A stretch of DNA of 64,000 nucleotides from Akkermansia muciniphila (GCA_945861535.1 CAMAUZ010000023.1:26427-90426), one strand, 5' to 3'; positions 39,551 through 48,329 are shown, numbered from the stretch's first letter. Numbers and translations are program-made. Notes: generated from the letters alone by a model not told the origin.

Positions 39551-40860
39551 CGGTCGCATTCCCCCATCACAAAATCCAGCGACCCCAAGATCGCCACCGT
39601 GTCGCTCATCATGTGTCCCGGCAGCACCTTCGGCAGGATGCTGAGATTCACAAATGACGGCGCGCGAATCTTCATCCGATACGGCGTCCCGCCGCCGCGG
39701 CTGTTGATGTAGAAACCCAGCTCGCCCTTGGGATTTTCGCCGCCGAAATAAATCTCGCCCGGCGGCGCGTTCACGCCCTGCGTCACGAGGATGAACTGGT
39801 GGATCAACTCCTCCATGCTCGTGAGCACCTTTTCCTTCGGCGGCAAAACGGTCTTGCCGTCCGGCACGTTGATCGGCTCGTGCGTTTTGTTGTCCGGGCC
39901 GCCCGGCAGTTTCTCCAGGCACTGCCGGATGATCCGCACGCTCTGCCGCATCTCCTCCATGCGCACGAGATAGCGGTCGTAACAGTCGCCGACCGACCCG
40001 AGTGCCACATCAAAATCAAGGTCCGCGTAACACAGATACGGATGCGCCTTGCGCAAGTCATAATCCACACCGCTGCCGCGCAGATTCGGCCCCGTCAGCC
40101 CATAGTCGATGGCATCCGCGCGCGAGATGATGCCCACATCCCGCGTGCGATCGACGAAGATGCGGTTGCGCGTGAGCAGCTTCTCGGACTCATCGAAATT
40201 GATGACCACCTCGTTGCAAAACTTGCGCACCGCGTCCACCCAGCCCGGCGGCAGATCGCGCGCCAACCCGCCGATGCGCGTGTAGCTCGTCGTGAACCGC
40301 GCGCCCGTCAGCGACTCCGCCAGATTGTAGATCTTCTCCCGCTCCGTGAACGTGTGCAGGAACACCGTCAGCGCCCCGACATCCATCGCAAACGCGCCCA
40401 ACCCCAGCAAATGCGCCGAAACCCGCGCCAACTCGCAGCAGATCACGCGGATGTACTGACAGCGCGGCGGCAGTTGTTTGTCGATGCCGAGCAACTTCTC
40501 CACGGCCAGCGCGTACACGACGTTGTTATGCAGCGGCGCGAGATAATCCAGCCGGTCCGTGTAAGGGATGAACTGGGTGTAAGTCATGTTCTCGGCGATC
40601 TTCTCGTCGCCGCGATGCAGATAACCCACGTCCGGCGTCGCCTTCGTGATGATCTCGCCGTCCAGTTCGAGCAGCAGCCGCAACACCCCGTGCGTCGCCG
40701 GATGCGACGGCCCCATGTTGAGCACCATCTTCTCGCCCTCGAGATCGCGCATTTCGTCCACGCCCGCCACGGGGACAGATGGCGGCAACGTCGGAACCCC
40801 GGGCGCAAGCGCGACCCGCGCGGCGGGATCGCGAAATTCAATGGTTTGAGCAGTGGCCAT
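39547..40860 (-). CDS. nuoD: NADH-quinone oxidoreductase subunit D (quinone site)
   Basis: 437 residues. Contains NMGPSHPATHGVLRLLLELDGE with the quinone-binding His, IPYTDRLDYLAPLHNNVVYALAVEKLLG, and the C-terminal MGECDR close to the family end (usual D-P-V-M-G-E-x-D-R). Slightly longer N-terminus than E. coli's fused CD. It starts four bases after the retropepsin-like gene. Confidence 0.97.
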   Translation of the reverse strand: MATAQTIEFRDPAARVALAPGVPTLPPSVPVAGVDEMRDLEGEKMVLNMGPSHPATHGVLRLLLELDGEIITKATPDVGYLHRGDEKIAENMTYTQFIPYTDRLDYLAPLHNNVVYALAVEKLLGIDKQLPPRCQYIRVICCELARVSAHLLGLGAFAMDVGALTVFLHTFTEREKIYNLAESLTGARFTTSYTRIGGLARDLPPGWVDAVRKFCNEVVINFDESEKLLTRNRIFVDRTRDVGIISRADAIDYGLTGPNLRGSGVDYDLRKAHPYLCYADLDFDVALGSVGDCYDRYLVRMEEMRQSVRIIRQCLEKLPGGPDNKTHEPINVPDGKTVLPPKEKVLTSMEELIHQFILVTQGVNAPPGEIYFGGENPKGELGFYINSRGGGTPYRMKIRAPSFVNLSILPKVLPGHMMSDTVAILGSLDFVMGECDR

Positions 40861-40864
40861 GAAA

Positions 40865-41365
40865 TCAGTTCCGTTTTCGTCTCGCGGGCTTCGGCACGCT
40901 TTCCCCAGCGACTGGCGGCGGACCGCCCTCGCCCTGAATCACCATTCCAGTCACGAGCGGCTGATCCTTGTCCGGCGAAACTTTTCCCGGCACGACAACC
41001 TTGGCCACCGGCTGGGCTTCGATCTCGATGAGCTTCTTGTTCTGGGGATCGACCCAGAGCATCAAACCTTCGAGCGCCCGCGCACCGAGGAGCACGTAGT
41101 CCCCCTTCTCGGCAAAGACGATTTCATCCGTTGTCTCCCGCTGGCCGACGCGCACGAGGGCATAACCTATGTCGCGATACACCAGTTGCCCATTGGCCAT
41201 CTGAAACGGCTGCCGTTTCTCTGGCTTCACATCGATTTGCTCCAACTGCCGCCGCGGAATCCACGTCGCCTCGCTCCCCGTGTCCACCATGAGACGGGGA
41301 ATCGTGACCGCCTTCTCGCGGTCCCCGTGGTTTTTAATGAGGCAGCCGACCGTGAAAGTGCCCAT
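40865..41365 (-). CDS. Retropepsin-like aspartic protease domain protein in nuo operon
   Basis: 166 residues. The single catalytic motif MVDTGSEATWIP (Asp in DTG) and the second half YVLLGARALEGLMLWVDPQNKKLI fit the clan AA retropepsin fold (flap, then ILLGxxxL), which acts as a homodimer. A C-terminal Pro/Lys tail (PKPARRKRN) follows. It begins one base after the nuoC stop and ends four bases before nuoD, so it is part of the message. No signal peptide. Substrate unknown; the coupling suggests it acts with, or merely rides in, the complex I operon. Confidence 0.75.
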   Translation of the reverse strand: MGTFTVGCLIKNHGDREKAVTIPRLMVDTGSEATWIPRRQLEQIDVKPEKRQPFQMANGQLVYRDIGYALVRVGQRETTDEIVFAEKGDYVLLGARALEGLMLWVDPQNKKLIEIEAQPVAKVVVPGKVSPDKDQPLVTGMVIQGEGGPPPVAGESVPKPARRKRN

Positions 41366-41366
41366 G

Positions 41367-41945
41367 TCAGTTCTCCGGATTCCGCACCCTCGGCTCCCTC
41401 ACAATCGTGTCCTTGCCGCCCGCCACCGTCACGAACGGCCCGCCTTCCAGCGGCGCCGGCTTGGTAAAAGCGACCTCCGGCAAATCCGTCGGCCTTCCCG
41501 CCAGCGGGAAATCCTTCCGCAGCGGAAAATACGGATACCCCTCCCACATCAAGATGCGCCGCAAATCCGGATGCCCGCGGAACCGCAGCCCCATCATGTC
41601 GTACGCCTCCCGCTCGTGCCAGTCCGCCGTGCGCCACACGCCGCACACCGTGGGCAGTTCCGACTTCTCCTCGCTCACGTCCGTCTTCAGTCGCAGATGA
41701 CACCGATGCGCGAGGCCATACAGTTCGTAAACCACCGTCCAGCGCGGGTCTTCGCCGTAGTTATCCACGCTGCTGAGGTCCACCAGATAATCAAAAGCCA
41801 GCTCTTGTTTCGCGAACGCGCACACCTCGGCGATCTTTTCCGCATCCGCCACCTTCACCGTGATTTCCCCGCGAAACTCCCCCGCCGCCGACACCAAGCC
41901 GGGAAACTTCTCCGCAAGCTTCATGGCGAGATCGGTGGCAGTCAT
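41367..41945 (-). CDS. nuoC: NADH-quinone oxidoreductase subunit C
   Basis: 192 residues: FDYLVDLSSVDNYGEDPRWTVVYELYGLAHRCHLRLK, then GVWRTADWHEREAYDMMGLRFRGHPDLRRILM, the standard NuoC signatures. It is a separate gene, not fused to nuoD as in E. coli. Confidence 0.96.
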   Translation of the reverse strand: MTATDLAMKLAEKFPGLVSAAGEFRGEITVKVADAEKIAEVCAFAKQELAFDYLVDLSSVDNYGEDPRWTVVYELYGLAHRCHLRLKTDVSEEKSELPTVCGVWRTADWHEREAYDMMGLRFRGHPDLRRILMWEGYPYFPLRKDFPLAGRPTDLPEVAFTKPAPLEGGPFVTVAGGKDTIVREPRVRNPEN

Positions 41946-42004
41946 CGTGTAAAAAAGGCTGAGGGAAAATTATATGGAAAAACCGGAAAACGCGCCGCCG
42001 CCCG

Positions 42005-42514
42005 TCAGGCCGCCCGCCGCTGTGTCGCCAGAAACGGTTCCTTCGCCACCTTGGCCTGCAACTTCATGAACCCATCCAGCAGTGCCTCCGGCCGCGGCGG
42101 ACACCCCGCCACATACACGTCCACCGGCACGATGGTGTCCACGCCCTGCAACACCGCATAGCTGCGATACATGCCGCCCGTCGAAGCGCACGCGCCCATC
42201 GCGATGACATACTTCGGCTCCGCCATCTGGTCGTAAATGCGCCGCACCGCCAGCGCCATCTTGTACGTCACCGTCCCCGCCACAATCATCACGTCCGACT
42301 GCCGCGGCGAGAAGCGCATCACCTCCGCACCAAACCGCGAGATGTCGAACCGGCTCGCGCCCGCCGCCATCAGTTCGATCGCGCAGCACGCCAGCCCCAT
42401 CGGCATCGGCCACAGGGAATTCTTGCGAAACCAGTTCACCGCCGCGTCCAGCCGCGTCACGATGACCTCGCCCTCGATCTTCGAATTGTAACCAATTTCA
42501 GCGCTCGTCTGCAT
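42005..42514 (-). CDS. nuoB: NADH-quinone oxidoreductase subunit B (4Fe-4S N2)
   Basis: 169 residues from [22 protein letters not shown]. Cluster N2 ligands: [10 protein letters not shown] (two Cys), GACASTGG and [12 protein letters not shown]. First nuo gene in the window; no nuoA homologue is found between it and the divergent gene. The ATG follows a leader hairpin by six bases (see 42521-42547). The track start at 42538 lies within this hairpin and is not used. Confidence 0.96.
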   Translation of the reverse strand: MQTSAEIGYNSKIEGEVIVTRLDAAVNWFRKNSLWPMPMGLACCAIELMAAGASRFDISRFGAEVMRFSPRQSDVMIVAGTVTYKMALAVRRIYDQMAEPKYVIAMGACASTGGMYRSYAVLQGVDTIVPVDVYVAGCPPRPEALLDGFMKLQAKVAKEPFLATQRRAA

Positions 42515-42520
42515 AAGCTC

Positions 42521-42547
42521 GGCGGGTCGCCCGCCCAAAGTTGGGCG
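42521..42547 (-). promoter_or_regulatory. Two mutually exclusive leader hairpins before nuoB
   Basis: In the nuoB mRNA direction, hairpin A is CGCCCAA-CT-TTGGGCG (42547-42532). Hairpin B is GGCGGG-CGA-CCCGCC, ending six bases before the ATG. They share the GGCG segment, so only one can form. This could tune ribosome access or transcript stability; there is no T-run, so it is not a classical attenuator. Confidence 0.5.
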
Positions 42548-42582
42548 AAACTAAGCACCCCAAAAAACAGCAGCAAGCCAAT

Positions 42583-42600
42583 TTGTGATTTTTTTCACAA
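42583..42600. promoter_or_regulatory. CRP/FNR-family operator (TTGTGA-N6-TCACAA)
   Basis: A perfect 6-6 palindrome, TTGTGA-TTTTTT-TCACAA, identical in layout to the CRP consensus TGTGA-N6-TCACA. It is centred about 78 bases upstream of the nuoB start and about 130 bases upstream of the divergent reductase gene. Inferred: regulation of nuo by a CRP/FNR-family factor. Confidence 0.6.
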
Positions 42601-42721
42601 GCGTCCCACCCCAACCTTCGCACACGCAAAAACCCCCGTGGTTGCGCGACCTTGGCGCTCCCATCCGCGCCTCTATCCCGCACCGCGATAAGACTTGTCC
42701 CACCATCCCGCACCCCCTTAA

Positions 42722-43759
42722 ATGCCGCGCATGAAAGCCGTTCAAATTCGCGCCCACGGCAGCCCCGGCACCCTGACCCTCTGCGACCTGCCCGATCCCG
42801 TTCCGGCCGCCGACGAAGTCCGCGTCCGCGTCCGCGCCTGCGGCCTCAACCGCCTCGATCTCTGGTGTGAAGCTGGCGCGCTGCCCATCCCCATCACGCT
42901 CCCGCGCATTCCCGGCTGCGAAGTCGCCGGCGAGATCGAAGCCCTCGGCACCGACATCGATCAATGGCGCATCGGCGACCGCGTCGCCGTCCAGTCCAAC
43001 GTTTTTTGCGGCACCTGCGAATTTTGCCGCCAAGGCCAGGAATCAATCTGCCTCAACAGCCAGCTCCTCGGCGTCCAGCGCGACGGCGGCTTCGCGGAAA
43101 AAGTCGTCGTCCCCGCCCGCGCGCTGCTCGCCCTGCCCGCCGGCGTGGACGAAATGACCTCCGCCGCCCTCACCCTCGCCAGCAGCACCGCCATGCACAT
43201 GCTCACCGACCGCGTCGAGGTGAAACCCGGCGACTGGGTCCTCGTCGTCGGCGCGTCGAGCGGCGTCGGCAGCGCCGCCATCCAGATCGCCCGGCAACTC
43301 GGCGCGCACGTCATCGCCACCGCCTCCAGCAACACCAAACGCGCCCTCGCCCTCAAACTCGGCGCGGAATTCGTCGTGGACTCCACGGAAACCGACTGGC
43401 CCGCCCAAGTCCGCCAGCTCACGCAAAAACGCGGCGTGGACATCGTCATCGAACACATCGGCGGCGACATCCTCCGCCTGGCCTTCCAATGCCTCGCCCG
43501 CGGCGGCGCCGTCGTCACCTGCGGCGCCACCGCCGGCCGCAAAACCGAACTCGACCTCTGGCCCTTCTTCGTCAAACAACAACGCCTCATCGGCAGCTAC
43601 GGTCGCAACCACGCCGACGCCTCCGCCACCCTCCAATGGGCCGCCGAAGGCAAACTCAAGCCCGTCATCGACCGCGTCTTCCCCCTCGCCCAATTTGCCG
43701 AAGCCTACACCGCCCTCCGCGACCGTCGCGTCCTCGGCAAAGTCCTCCTCTGCCCGTAA
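42722..43759 (+). CDS. Medium-chain dehydrogenase/reductase (quinone oxidoreductase-like)
   Basis: 345 residues (342 if the second ATG, MKAVQIRAHG, is used, which fits the family start better). A GroES-like N-domain holds GCEVAGEIEALG and a structural-zinc lobe with four Cys (CGTCEFCRQGQESIC). The Rossmann domain contains VVGASSGVGSAAIQIAR, then GVDIVIEHIGGDIL. Probably a cytosolic NADPH-dependent alcohol or quinone reductase. Divergent from nuoB across 207 bases. It ends 25 bases before a GGGGAAT-type repeat. Confidence 0.88.
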   Translation: MPRMKAVQIRAHGSPGTLTLCDLPDPVPAADEVRVRVRACGLNRLDLWCEAGALPIPITLPRIPGCEVAGEIEALGTDIDQWRIGDRVAVQSNVFCGTCEFCRQGQESICLNSQLLGVQRDGGFAEKVVVPARALLALPAGVDEMTSAALTLASSTAMHMLTDRVEVKPGDWVLVVGASSGVGSAAIQIARQLGAHVIATASSNTKRALALKLGAEFVVDSTETDWPAQVRQLTQKRGVDIVIEHIGGDILRLAFQCLARGGAVVTCGATAGRKTELDLWPFFVKQQRLIGSYGRNHADASATLQWAAEGKLKPVIDRVFPLAQFAEAYTALRDRRVLGKVLLCP

Positions 43760-43783
43760 AAACGGAAACGGCTTCCCCGTCCC

Positions 43784-43836
43784 CATTCCCCTGCCCCAAA
43801 TTCCCCTGCCAAAATCCCCTAAAATTCCCCTGTAAC
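43784..43836. repeat. ATTCCCCTGCC-type repeat, single-armed
   Basis: CATTCCCCTGCC, CAAATTCCCCTGCC, then degenerate AAATTCCCCTGTAAC; preceded by TTCCCCGTCC as at 2409-2418. Equivalent to GGCAGGGGAATG on the other strand, a variant unit of the direct-within-inverted family but without the facing arm. Confidence 0.7.
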
Positions 43837-43883
43837 ATTTTCCCCGTGATTTCCTCCTCAAAACCCTAGCAAATTCCCCCTGC

Positions 43884-44513
43884 ATGTTTTCACTCCAGCA
43901 ACTCTTCGGCAAAGGCGACCGCTTCTTCGAACTCCTCGAGGCCAGCGCGGAAGAAGCCCTCACCAGCGTCCAGCTCCTCATCCGCCTCCTCAACACCTCC
44001 CCCAAACCCGCCAACCTCGACGACTTCGTCTTCTCCCGCCGCAAAGACAAACGCATCACCGAGCAAATCTCCGAGGAGCTGGTGAAGACCTTCGTCACCG
44101 GCCTGGAACGCGAAGACATCGAGACCCTCTCCAACGCCCTCTACAAAATCCCCAAGACCGTCGAGAAATTCGCCGAACGCTACGAACTCTCCCTCGCCAT
44201 CGTCAGCACCACCGACTTCTCCAAACAGGCCGACCTCATGGGCAAGGCCGCCGAAGCCGTCGTCGCCATGGTCCGCCAGCTCCGCGACCTTCAGCACCTC
44301 GAACGATGCAAGGAACTCAACGACCGCCTCCAATACGTCGAAGGCGAGGCCGACAAACTTATGCTCGTCCTCCTCAAAGACCTCTACAGCGGCAAACACG
44401 ACCCCCTCAAAGTCATCATCGTTCGCGACCTCTACGAACTCATCGAGAAAGTCGTGGACCGCTGCCGCGACGCCGGCAACGTCGTGTCCCACATCGTCCT
44501 GAAAAACTCCTGA
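43884..44513 (+). CDS. DUF47/PhoU-like phosphate transport accessory protein
   Basis: 209 residues, all-helical. The start MFSLQQLFGKGDRFFELLEASAEEA and the later DFSKQADLMGKAAEAVVAMVRQL and DLYELIEKVVDRCRDAGNVVSHIVLKNS match the DUF47 (Pit accessory, PhoU-like) family, including the C-terminal D-x2-E/D-x2-D-x3-N-V metal/phosphate site. It is followed after 13 bases by pitA on the same strand, the standard DUF47-Pit pair. Regulates or assists low-affinity phosphate uptake. Confidence 0.93.
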   Translation: MFSLQQLFGKGDRFFELLEASAEEALTSVQLLIRLLNTSPKPANLDDFVFSRRKDKRITEQISEELVKTFVTGLEREDIETLSNALYKIPKTVEKFAERYELSLAIVSTTDFSKQADLMGKAAEAVVAMVRQLRDLQHLERCKELNDRLQYVEGEADKLMLVLLKDLYSGKHDPLKVIIVRDLYELIEKVVDRCRDAGNVVSHIVLKNS

Positions 44514-44526
44514 CCCGCGCCCGCGC

Positions 44527-45624
44527 ATGACGCTCATCCTCACCGTCATCCTCGTGGCGCTCGTCTTCGAGTACATCAACGGCTTCCACGACACCGCCAA
44601 CTCCATCGCCACCGTCGTCTCCACCAAAGTCCTCACCCCGCGCCAGGCCGTCTTCATGGCCGCCGTCACCAACCTCATCGGCGCGCTCTGGGGCACCGCC
44701 GTCGCCAAGACCATCTCCTCCGGCCTCGTCGATGGCAAAGTCGTCACCTCCCAAGTCCTCATCTGCGCGCTCATGGGCGCCATTATCTGGAACCTTGTCA
44801 CTTGGTGGTTCGGCCTCCCCTCGAGCTCCTCCCACGCCCTCGTCGGCGGCCTCTGCGGCGGCGCGCTCGCCGCCGCGCACAACAACTGGAACGTCATCGT
44901 CTGGTCCCTCCCGGCCGCCTCCGGCCACTGGTGGGAAGGCAAAGGCATCCTGTGGAAAGTCATCGTCCCCATGCTGCTCTCCCCCGTCATTGGCCTTCTC
45001 GTCGGCTTCCTCATCATGGGCGTCTTCTACTTCCTCCTCCGCCACTGGCGACCCCGCACCGTCAACAACGTCTTCGGCAAACTACAGCTCGTCAGCTCCG
45101 CCGGCATGGGCTTCATGCACGGCACCAACGACGCCCAGAAAACCATGGGCATCCTCGCCCTCGCCCTCGTCACCGGCACCAAGGCCGGCGCGTTCGACAA
45201 CCTCCCCTCCTGGCTCATCTTCCTCCACACCCCCGAACCGCTGAAAGGCCAGAGCCTCGAAATCGCCACCTGGATCAAACTCACCTGCGCCATCACCATG
45301 GCCGCCGGCACCGCCGCCGGCGGCTGGCGCATTATCAAAACCCTCGGCCACAAAATGGTGAAACTCCAACCCGTCCACGGCTTCGCCGCCGAGACCACCG
45401 GCGCCGCCGTCATCGCCGTCGCCTCCCACTGGGGCATCCCCGTCTCCACCACCCACATCATCTCCTCCGCCATCATGGGAGTCGGTGCCGCCAAACGCCT
45501 CAACGCCCTCCGCTGGAATGTGGTCGAACGCATCCTCTGGGCCTGGGTCTTCACCATCCCCGTCAGCGCCCTCCTCGCCTACCTCCTCTTCCGCCTCGTC
45601 GCCGCCACCGGCCACGCCGGCTAG
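44527..45624 (+). CDS. pitA: Inorganic phosphate transporter, Pit family
   Basis: 365 residues with about ten membrane helices. Duplicated signature motifs are visible: EYINGFHDTANSIATVVSTKVL near the N-terminus and the second GFMHGTNDAQKTMGI in the second half; VSTTHIISSAIMGVG follows near the C-terminus. Phosphate import driven by protons (or sodium). Operonic with the DUF47 gene. The stop is followed within 15 bases by a degenerate GNRA-type hairpin. Confidence 0.95.
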   Translation: MTLILTVILVALVFEYINGFHDTANSIATVVSTKVLTPRQAVFMAAVTNLIGALWGTAVAKTISSGLVDGKVVTSQVLICALMGAIIWNLVTWWFGLPSSSSHALVGGLCGGALAAAHNNWNVIVWSLPAASGHWWEGKGILWKVIVPMLLSPVIGLLVGFLIMGVFYFLLRHWRPRTVNNVFGKLQLVSSAGMGFMHGTNDAQKTMGILALALVTGTKAGAFDNLPSWLIFLHTPEPLKGQSLEIATWIKLTCAITMAAGTAAGGWRIIKTLGHKMVKLQPVHGFAAETTGAAVIAVASHWGIPVSTTHIISSAIMGVGAAKRLNALRWNVVERILWAWVFTIPVSALLAYLLFRLVAATGHAG

Positions 45625-45635
45625 AAATCCTGCGG

Positions 45636-45655
45636 GAGACGACGTCAGGAGACTC
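45636..45655 (+). repeat. GNRA-type hairpin repeat, copy 4 (degenerate)
   Basis: GAGAC, GACGTCAGGA, GACTC: the core differs by one base from copy 2 (GTCA instead of GTGA) and the stem has two mismatches. Immediately downstream of pitA. Confidence 0.5.
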
Positions 45656-46001
45656 TAACTTTTCCTCGCAACGAAAAGCCACCGAGCCGCTGAAACACCA
45701 AAGCGGAACCATGCCCTCGCAGCGCGGTCTTCAGGCCGCCTCAATCTGGACCGTCTGGGCAGGTGCGAATACGCCGGAACGTTCGAACGGTGAAGCGGCG
45801 TGAACCCACGCGCCAGCGGCGGCGCGGCGGCGCGGCGGGTCAATTAAATCCTCACGCGCAGCGAAGTTTTCGGCGCGCGGGCGGTCCCCGCCCGCAGCGG
45901 CTCCGCACCTGCGACAACGCCAGAAATTCTCAACGCCCGGTCTCCGATGTTGCCGCTGCGGCCGCGAAAGCCGCGCGCCGTTGGTTGCGGCCCCGCCGCT
46001 C

Positions 46002-46040
46002 TGTACTACAACCCTACAGAATCTTTGCGTGCCGCAAGGA
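46002..46040. repeat. Dispersed repeat TGTACTACAAC, copy 2
   Basis: TGTACTACAACCCTACAGAA then TCTTTGCGTGCCGCAAGGA. Related to 6009-6045 and 46272-46310. Confidence 0.55.
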
Positions 46041-46074
46041 GTTTTCATGCCACGCCCGCCCCCTTCCCACTTCC

Positions 46075-46107
46075 CATTCCCCTGCCCCAAATTCCCCTGC
46101 CAAACTC
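46075..46107. repeat. ATTCCCCTGCC-type repeat
   Basis: ATTCCCCTGCC and AAATTCCCCTGCC in tandem, followed by AAAC. Single arm; no facing copy nearby. Confidence 0.65.
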
Positions 46108-46271
46108 GGTCGTATCCCCCCGAAGACGGCGGCGCGCGCCGGCAGTCAAAGCATCCACTTCCTGCTCCGCCCGCCGCACGAAAGCGGTCCGAAAATTTCG
46201 CCCCCTTCTCCCGCTTCCCGCGCTGCGACCGGGGACCGGTCGCGCTCCGCTTGGGTTCGCGTCCGCCGCCC

Positions 46272-46310
46272 TGTACTACAACTCTGCAATGTCATCGCGC
46301 GCCGCGAGGA
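46272..46310. repeat. Dispersed repeat TGTACTACAAC, copy 3
   Basis: TGTACTACAACTCTGCAATG then TCATCGCGCGCCGCGAGGA; 270 bases from copy 2 in direct orientation. Confidence 0.55.
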
Positions 46311-46686
46311 TTCCGGAGCGCGGGCGTCCCGCCCGCAGCAGCTACAGACCTGCGAGAGCGCAAAAAATCTGCAACGCCCCGGCTCCGATGCCGCGGCTGC
46401 GGCCGGGACGTCCGCGCTCCTTGGGTTGCGGCTTCGCCGCCCTGTGTCCATCGCGTCTCTGTGGTCAAAAATTCGGCTCGACTGAATAGTTACGCCTAAG
46501 AGCCCCGGCGAATCAGTCGCTTCGTGAACCCGCGTCCGAGTAAGACACCCACCGGGAGTTAATCGCTCGCAAGGGTGACCCCGCCTGGTTCCCATTAGTG
46601 TCGGTTAGTGCCAGTTAGTGATTTCTAGTCACCCCTACTCCACCGCCGGATTAGGTCTTGCTCTTGCCTCCCGTCCTCAGCCGCGC

Positions 46687-47478
46687 TCACAACCCCGCAG
46701 GCGTACCCCACGCAGTCCCAAAAATATTCCCCTTGTTATTGGTCAGATCCGAGTAATTCCACGTCTCCACATGCCCGTCCACAAAGCTGATGTTCGCTTT
46801 GAGCAGATGCCGGCACGCCGGCTGTTTCGGCCCGGCAGCGGGATAATTCCCCAACGCGTCCACGGCAAAGGTCACAATCTCCGTCCGGTAGCCACCCGCG
46901 GGTACGCTGGCCAAGTTCTTCGGCACCCCGACATCGCCAATCAGCCAGATTTGCGTCGGGCGGTTGATGTCCGCCAGCCGTCGGCTGTGAATCGCCTGCA
47001 CCGACGGAGCCGGACCATTGGTGGCATACCGGATGATGTTTCCCTCCTGCGGCCCATAGCCTTCCCAAGGAACACCCGCAAACACACTGATGTCCCCCTG
47101 CTTTACGTCCGGGCAACGCCAGATGTTATTCGACACTGCCAGGGACGGCAGATAGTTGGCGTTGGTCAGAATCTGAAACCACCACAAGCCCCCCGGAATC
47201 ACGCTGAACGCTGGCGACGGAGTGTTCCAACCATAGCTGTAGAGATCGGGCAGATATTGGTCGAAATCTTCCGCGTAGAGCAACATCGCCAGCGCCAGTT
47301 GCTTCTCATTCGCCATGCACTTGGCGCTCTTGCTCTTGTCCTTGGCCTTGCCCAACGCCGGCAGCAGCATCGACGCGAGGATGCCGATGATCGCGATGAC
47401 CACTAACAGTTCGATCAGGGTGAATGCTGCCCGCCGGAGAAAGTGAGGAGAAGTCGCGTTAACAATTCTTGCGCGCAT
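46687..47478 (-). CDS. Type II pseudopilin-like protein (DUF1559-type), copy A
   Basis: 263 residues. The prepilin N-terminus [28 protein letters not shown] carries the Phe(+1) and Glu(+5) of pseudopilins, near residue 19. A variable lectin-like C-terminal part contains the verrucomicrobial H-x-G motif [13 protein letters not shown]. Such genes are multiplied in Planctomycetota and Verrucomicrobiota; products are exported and processed by prepilin peptidase, with unknown structure or role. The next upstream gene has an almost identical N-terminal helix ([21 protein letters not shown]) but a different body, so they are tandem paralogues. Confidence 0.9.
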   Translation of the reverse strand: MRARIVNATSPHFLRRAAFTLIELLVVIAIIGILASMLLPALGKAKDKSKSAKCMANEKQLALAMLLYAEDFDQYLPDLYSYGWNTPSPAFSVIPGGLWWFQILTNANYLPSLAVSNNIWRCPDVKQGDISVFAGVPWEGYGPQEGNIIRYATNGPAPSVQAIHSRRLADINRPTQIWLIGDVGVPKNLASVPAGGYRTEIVTFAVDALGNYPAAGPKQPACRHLLKANISFVDGHVETWNYSDLTNNKGNIFGTAWGTPAGL

Positions 47479-47521
47479 GGATTTCAGTGGTCCGCCCTGT
47501 TTTTGAACCTAGTCCGCCCCG

Positions 47522-48277
47522 TCACCACGTCCCCGCCGGTCCGACCTTCTTGGTCTGCACATGACCGTCGAAATAGAAGAAATTCCGCACCGAACCATGC
47601 ACCGGACTATCGGGCAGTTGCGCCTGCCAACTATTGGCCACGTTGGTGACCGACAGTTTGTCCGGCTCGCCGCTCACGGTGATGTCGGAGAGGCCTTTAT
47701 ACCCCTCAACCCAAGCCATTGTCTGCGGTAAGTAGTCCGTCCCTGGCGGATTCCTGCTACCCGGATAACCGAAAGGCGGCTGGGGCATTCCAAACTGTGA
47801 CCCGGTTAGTTGGTACGAAACGCGATTAGTCGTGTTATAGGTCGTCGGATTGAAGCGCTTGAAACCCGGACAAAAAAGGGGTTCGCATATCACGACAGAA
47901 GCACTGGGGGGCGGCGAACCCAGATAGGTAGCAAGATAGTACACTAATTCGGCGGTAGCGTTAACACTGTTATTGTAGCTCGCCTGTTGCCCGCTCCACA
48001 GCCCAAAGTACCCGCCCCCTCCTCTCGCTCCGGGCAGCATCCCGCCGAAGTCCTCGGTGTACAATAGCAGCGCCAACGCCGTCTGCTTCATGTTCGACGT
48101 GCATTTGGCCTGCTGCGCCTTCCGCTTGGCCTCGCCCAGCGCCGGCAGCAGCATCGACGCCAAGATGCCGATGATCGCAATGACCACCAGCAGTTCAATC
48201 AGGGTGAAGCCACGGCACCCCGCATAAGGGCGCCGTTGCAATGAGCCGGAGGGAAGCTGTTCACGAATGTTTTTCAT
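47522..48277 (-). CDS. Type II pseudopilin-like protein (DUF1559-type), copy B
   Basis: 251 residues from [12 protein letters not shown]; the leader is longer, with [17 protein letters not shown]. The pilin helix is identical in its core to copy A, including [15 protein letters not shown]. The body is rich in Gly, Asn and Pro ([16 protein letters not shown]) and ends with [19 protein letters not shown], again the DGHV element. It ends 43 bases before copy A. The track start at 48373 lies in the neighbouring thioesterase gene and is rejected. Confidence 0.9.
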   Translation of the reverse strand: MKNIREQLPSGSLQRRPYAGCRGFTLIELLVVIAIIGILASMLLPALGEAKRKAQQAKCTSNMKQTALALLLYTEDFGGMLPGARGGGGYFGLWSGQQASYNNSVNATAELVYYLATYLGSPPPSASVVICEPLFCPGFKRFNPTTYNTTNRVSYQLTGSQFGMPQPPFGYPGSRNPPGTDYLPQTMAWVEGYKGLSDITVSGEPDKLSVTNVANSWQAQLPDSPVHGSVRNFFYFDGHVQTKKVGPAGTW

Positions 48278-48329
48278 AAAATTCTGGCCGGTAAAATCGT
48301 CACGGTACCTAGTATGCCCAGTCTCAAAG

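Larger units (their letters stand above)
45877..46336. repeat. Hairpins sharing TCC/GGA loops
   Basis: GCGGGCGG-TCC-CCGCCCGC (45877-45895), GCGACCGG-GGA-CCGGTCGC (46225-46243) and GCGGGCG-TCC-CGCCCGC (46320-46336). All three loops are the same trinucleotide or its complement. Confidence 0.65.
45625..46686. other. 1.06-kb gene-free repeat block
   Basis: ORFs in all frames translate GC-rich repeats. Recognisable pieces: degenerate GNRA-type hairpin (45636-45655), a region homologous to 55451-55498 (45761-45810), loop-TCC/GGA hairpins, an ATTCCCCTGCC element (46075-46107) and two ACTACAAC repeats. The final 180 bases (GTTAGTGCCAGTTAGTG) are AT-richer with a short GTTAGTG direct repeat. No gene is supported. 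Confidence 0.6.

Noticed and set aside
42583-42600. TTGTGA-TTTTTT-TCACAA as a transcription terminator for the reductase or nuo
   Set aside because: Six-bp AT-rich stem with T in the loop rather than after it; position is upstream of nuoB, so an operator fits better.
43043-44134. 363-residue minus ORF across the MDR and DUF47 genes
   Set aside because: Antisense to two well-supported genes; Gly/Glu/Val-rich shadow typical of opposite-strand GC3 bias.
45731-46595. Several ORFs in the pitA-pseudopilin gap
   Set aside because: All overlap palindromic repeats on both strands, with Arg/Pro-rich compositions and no ribosome sites.
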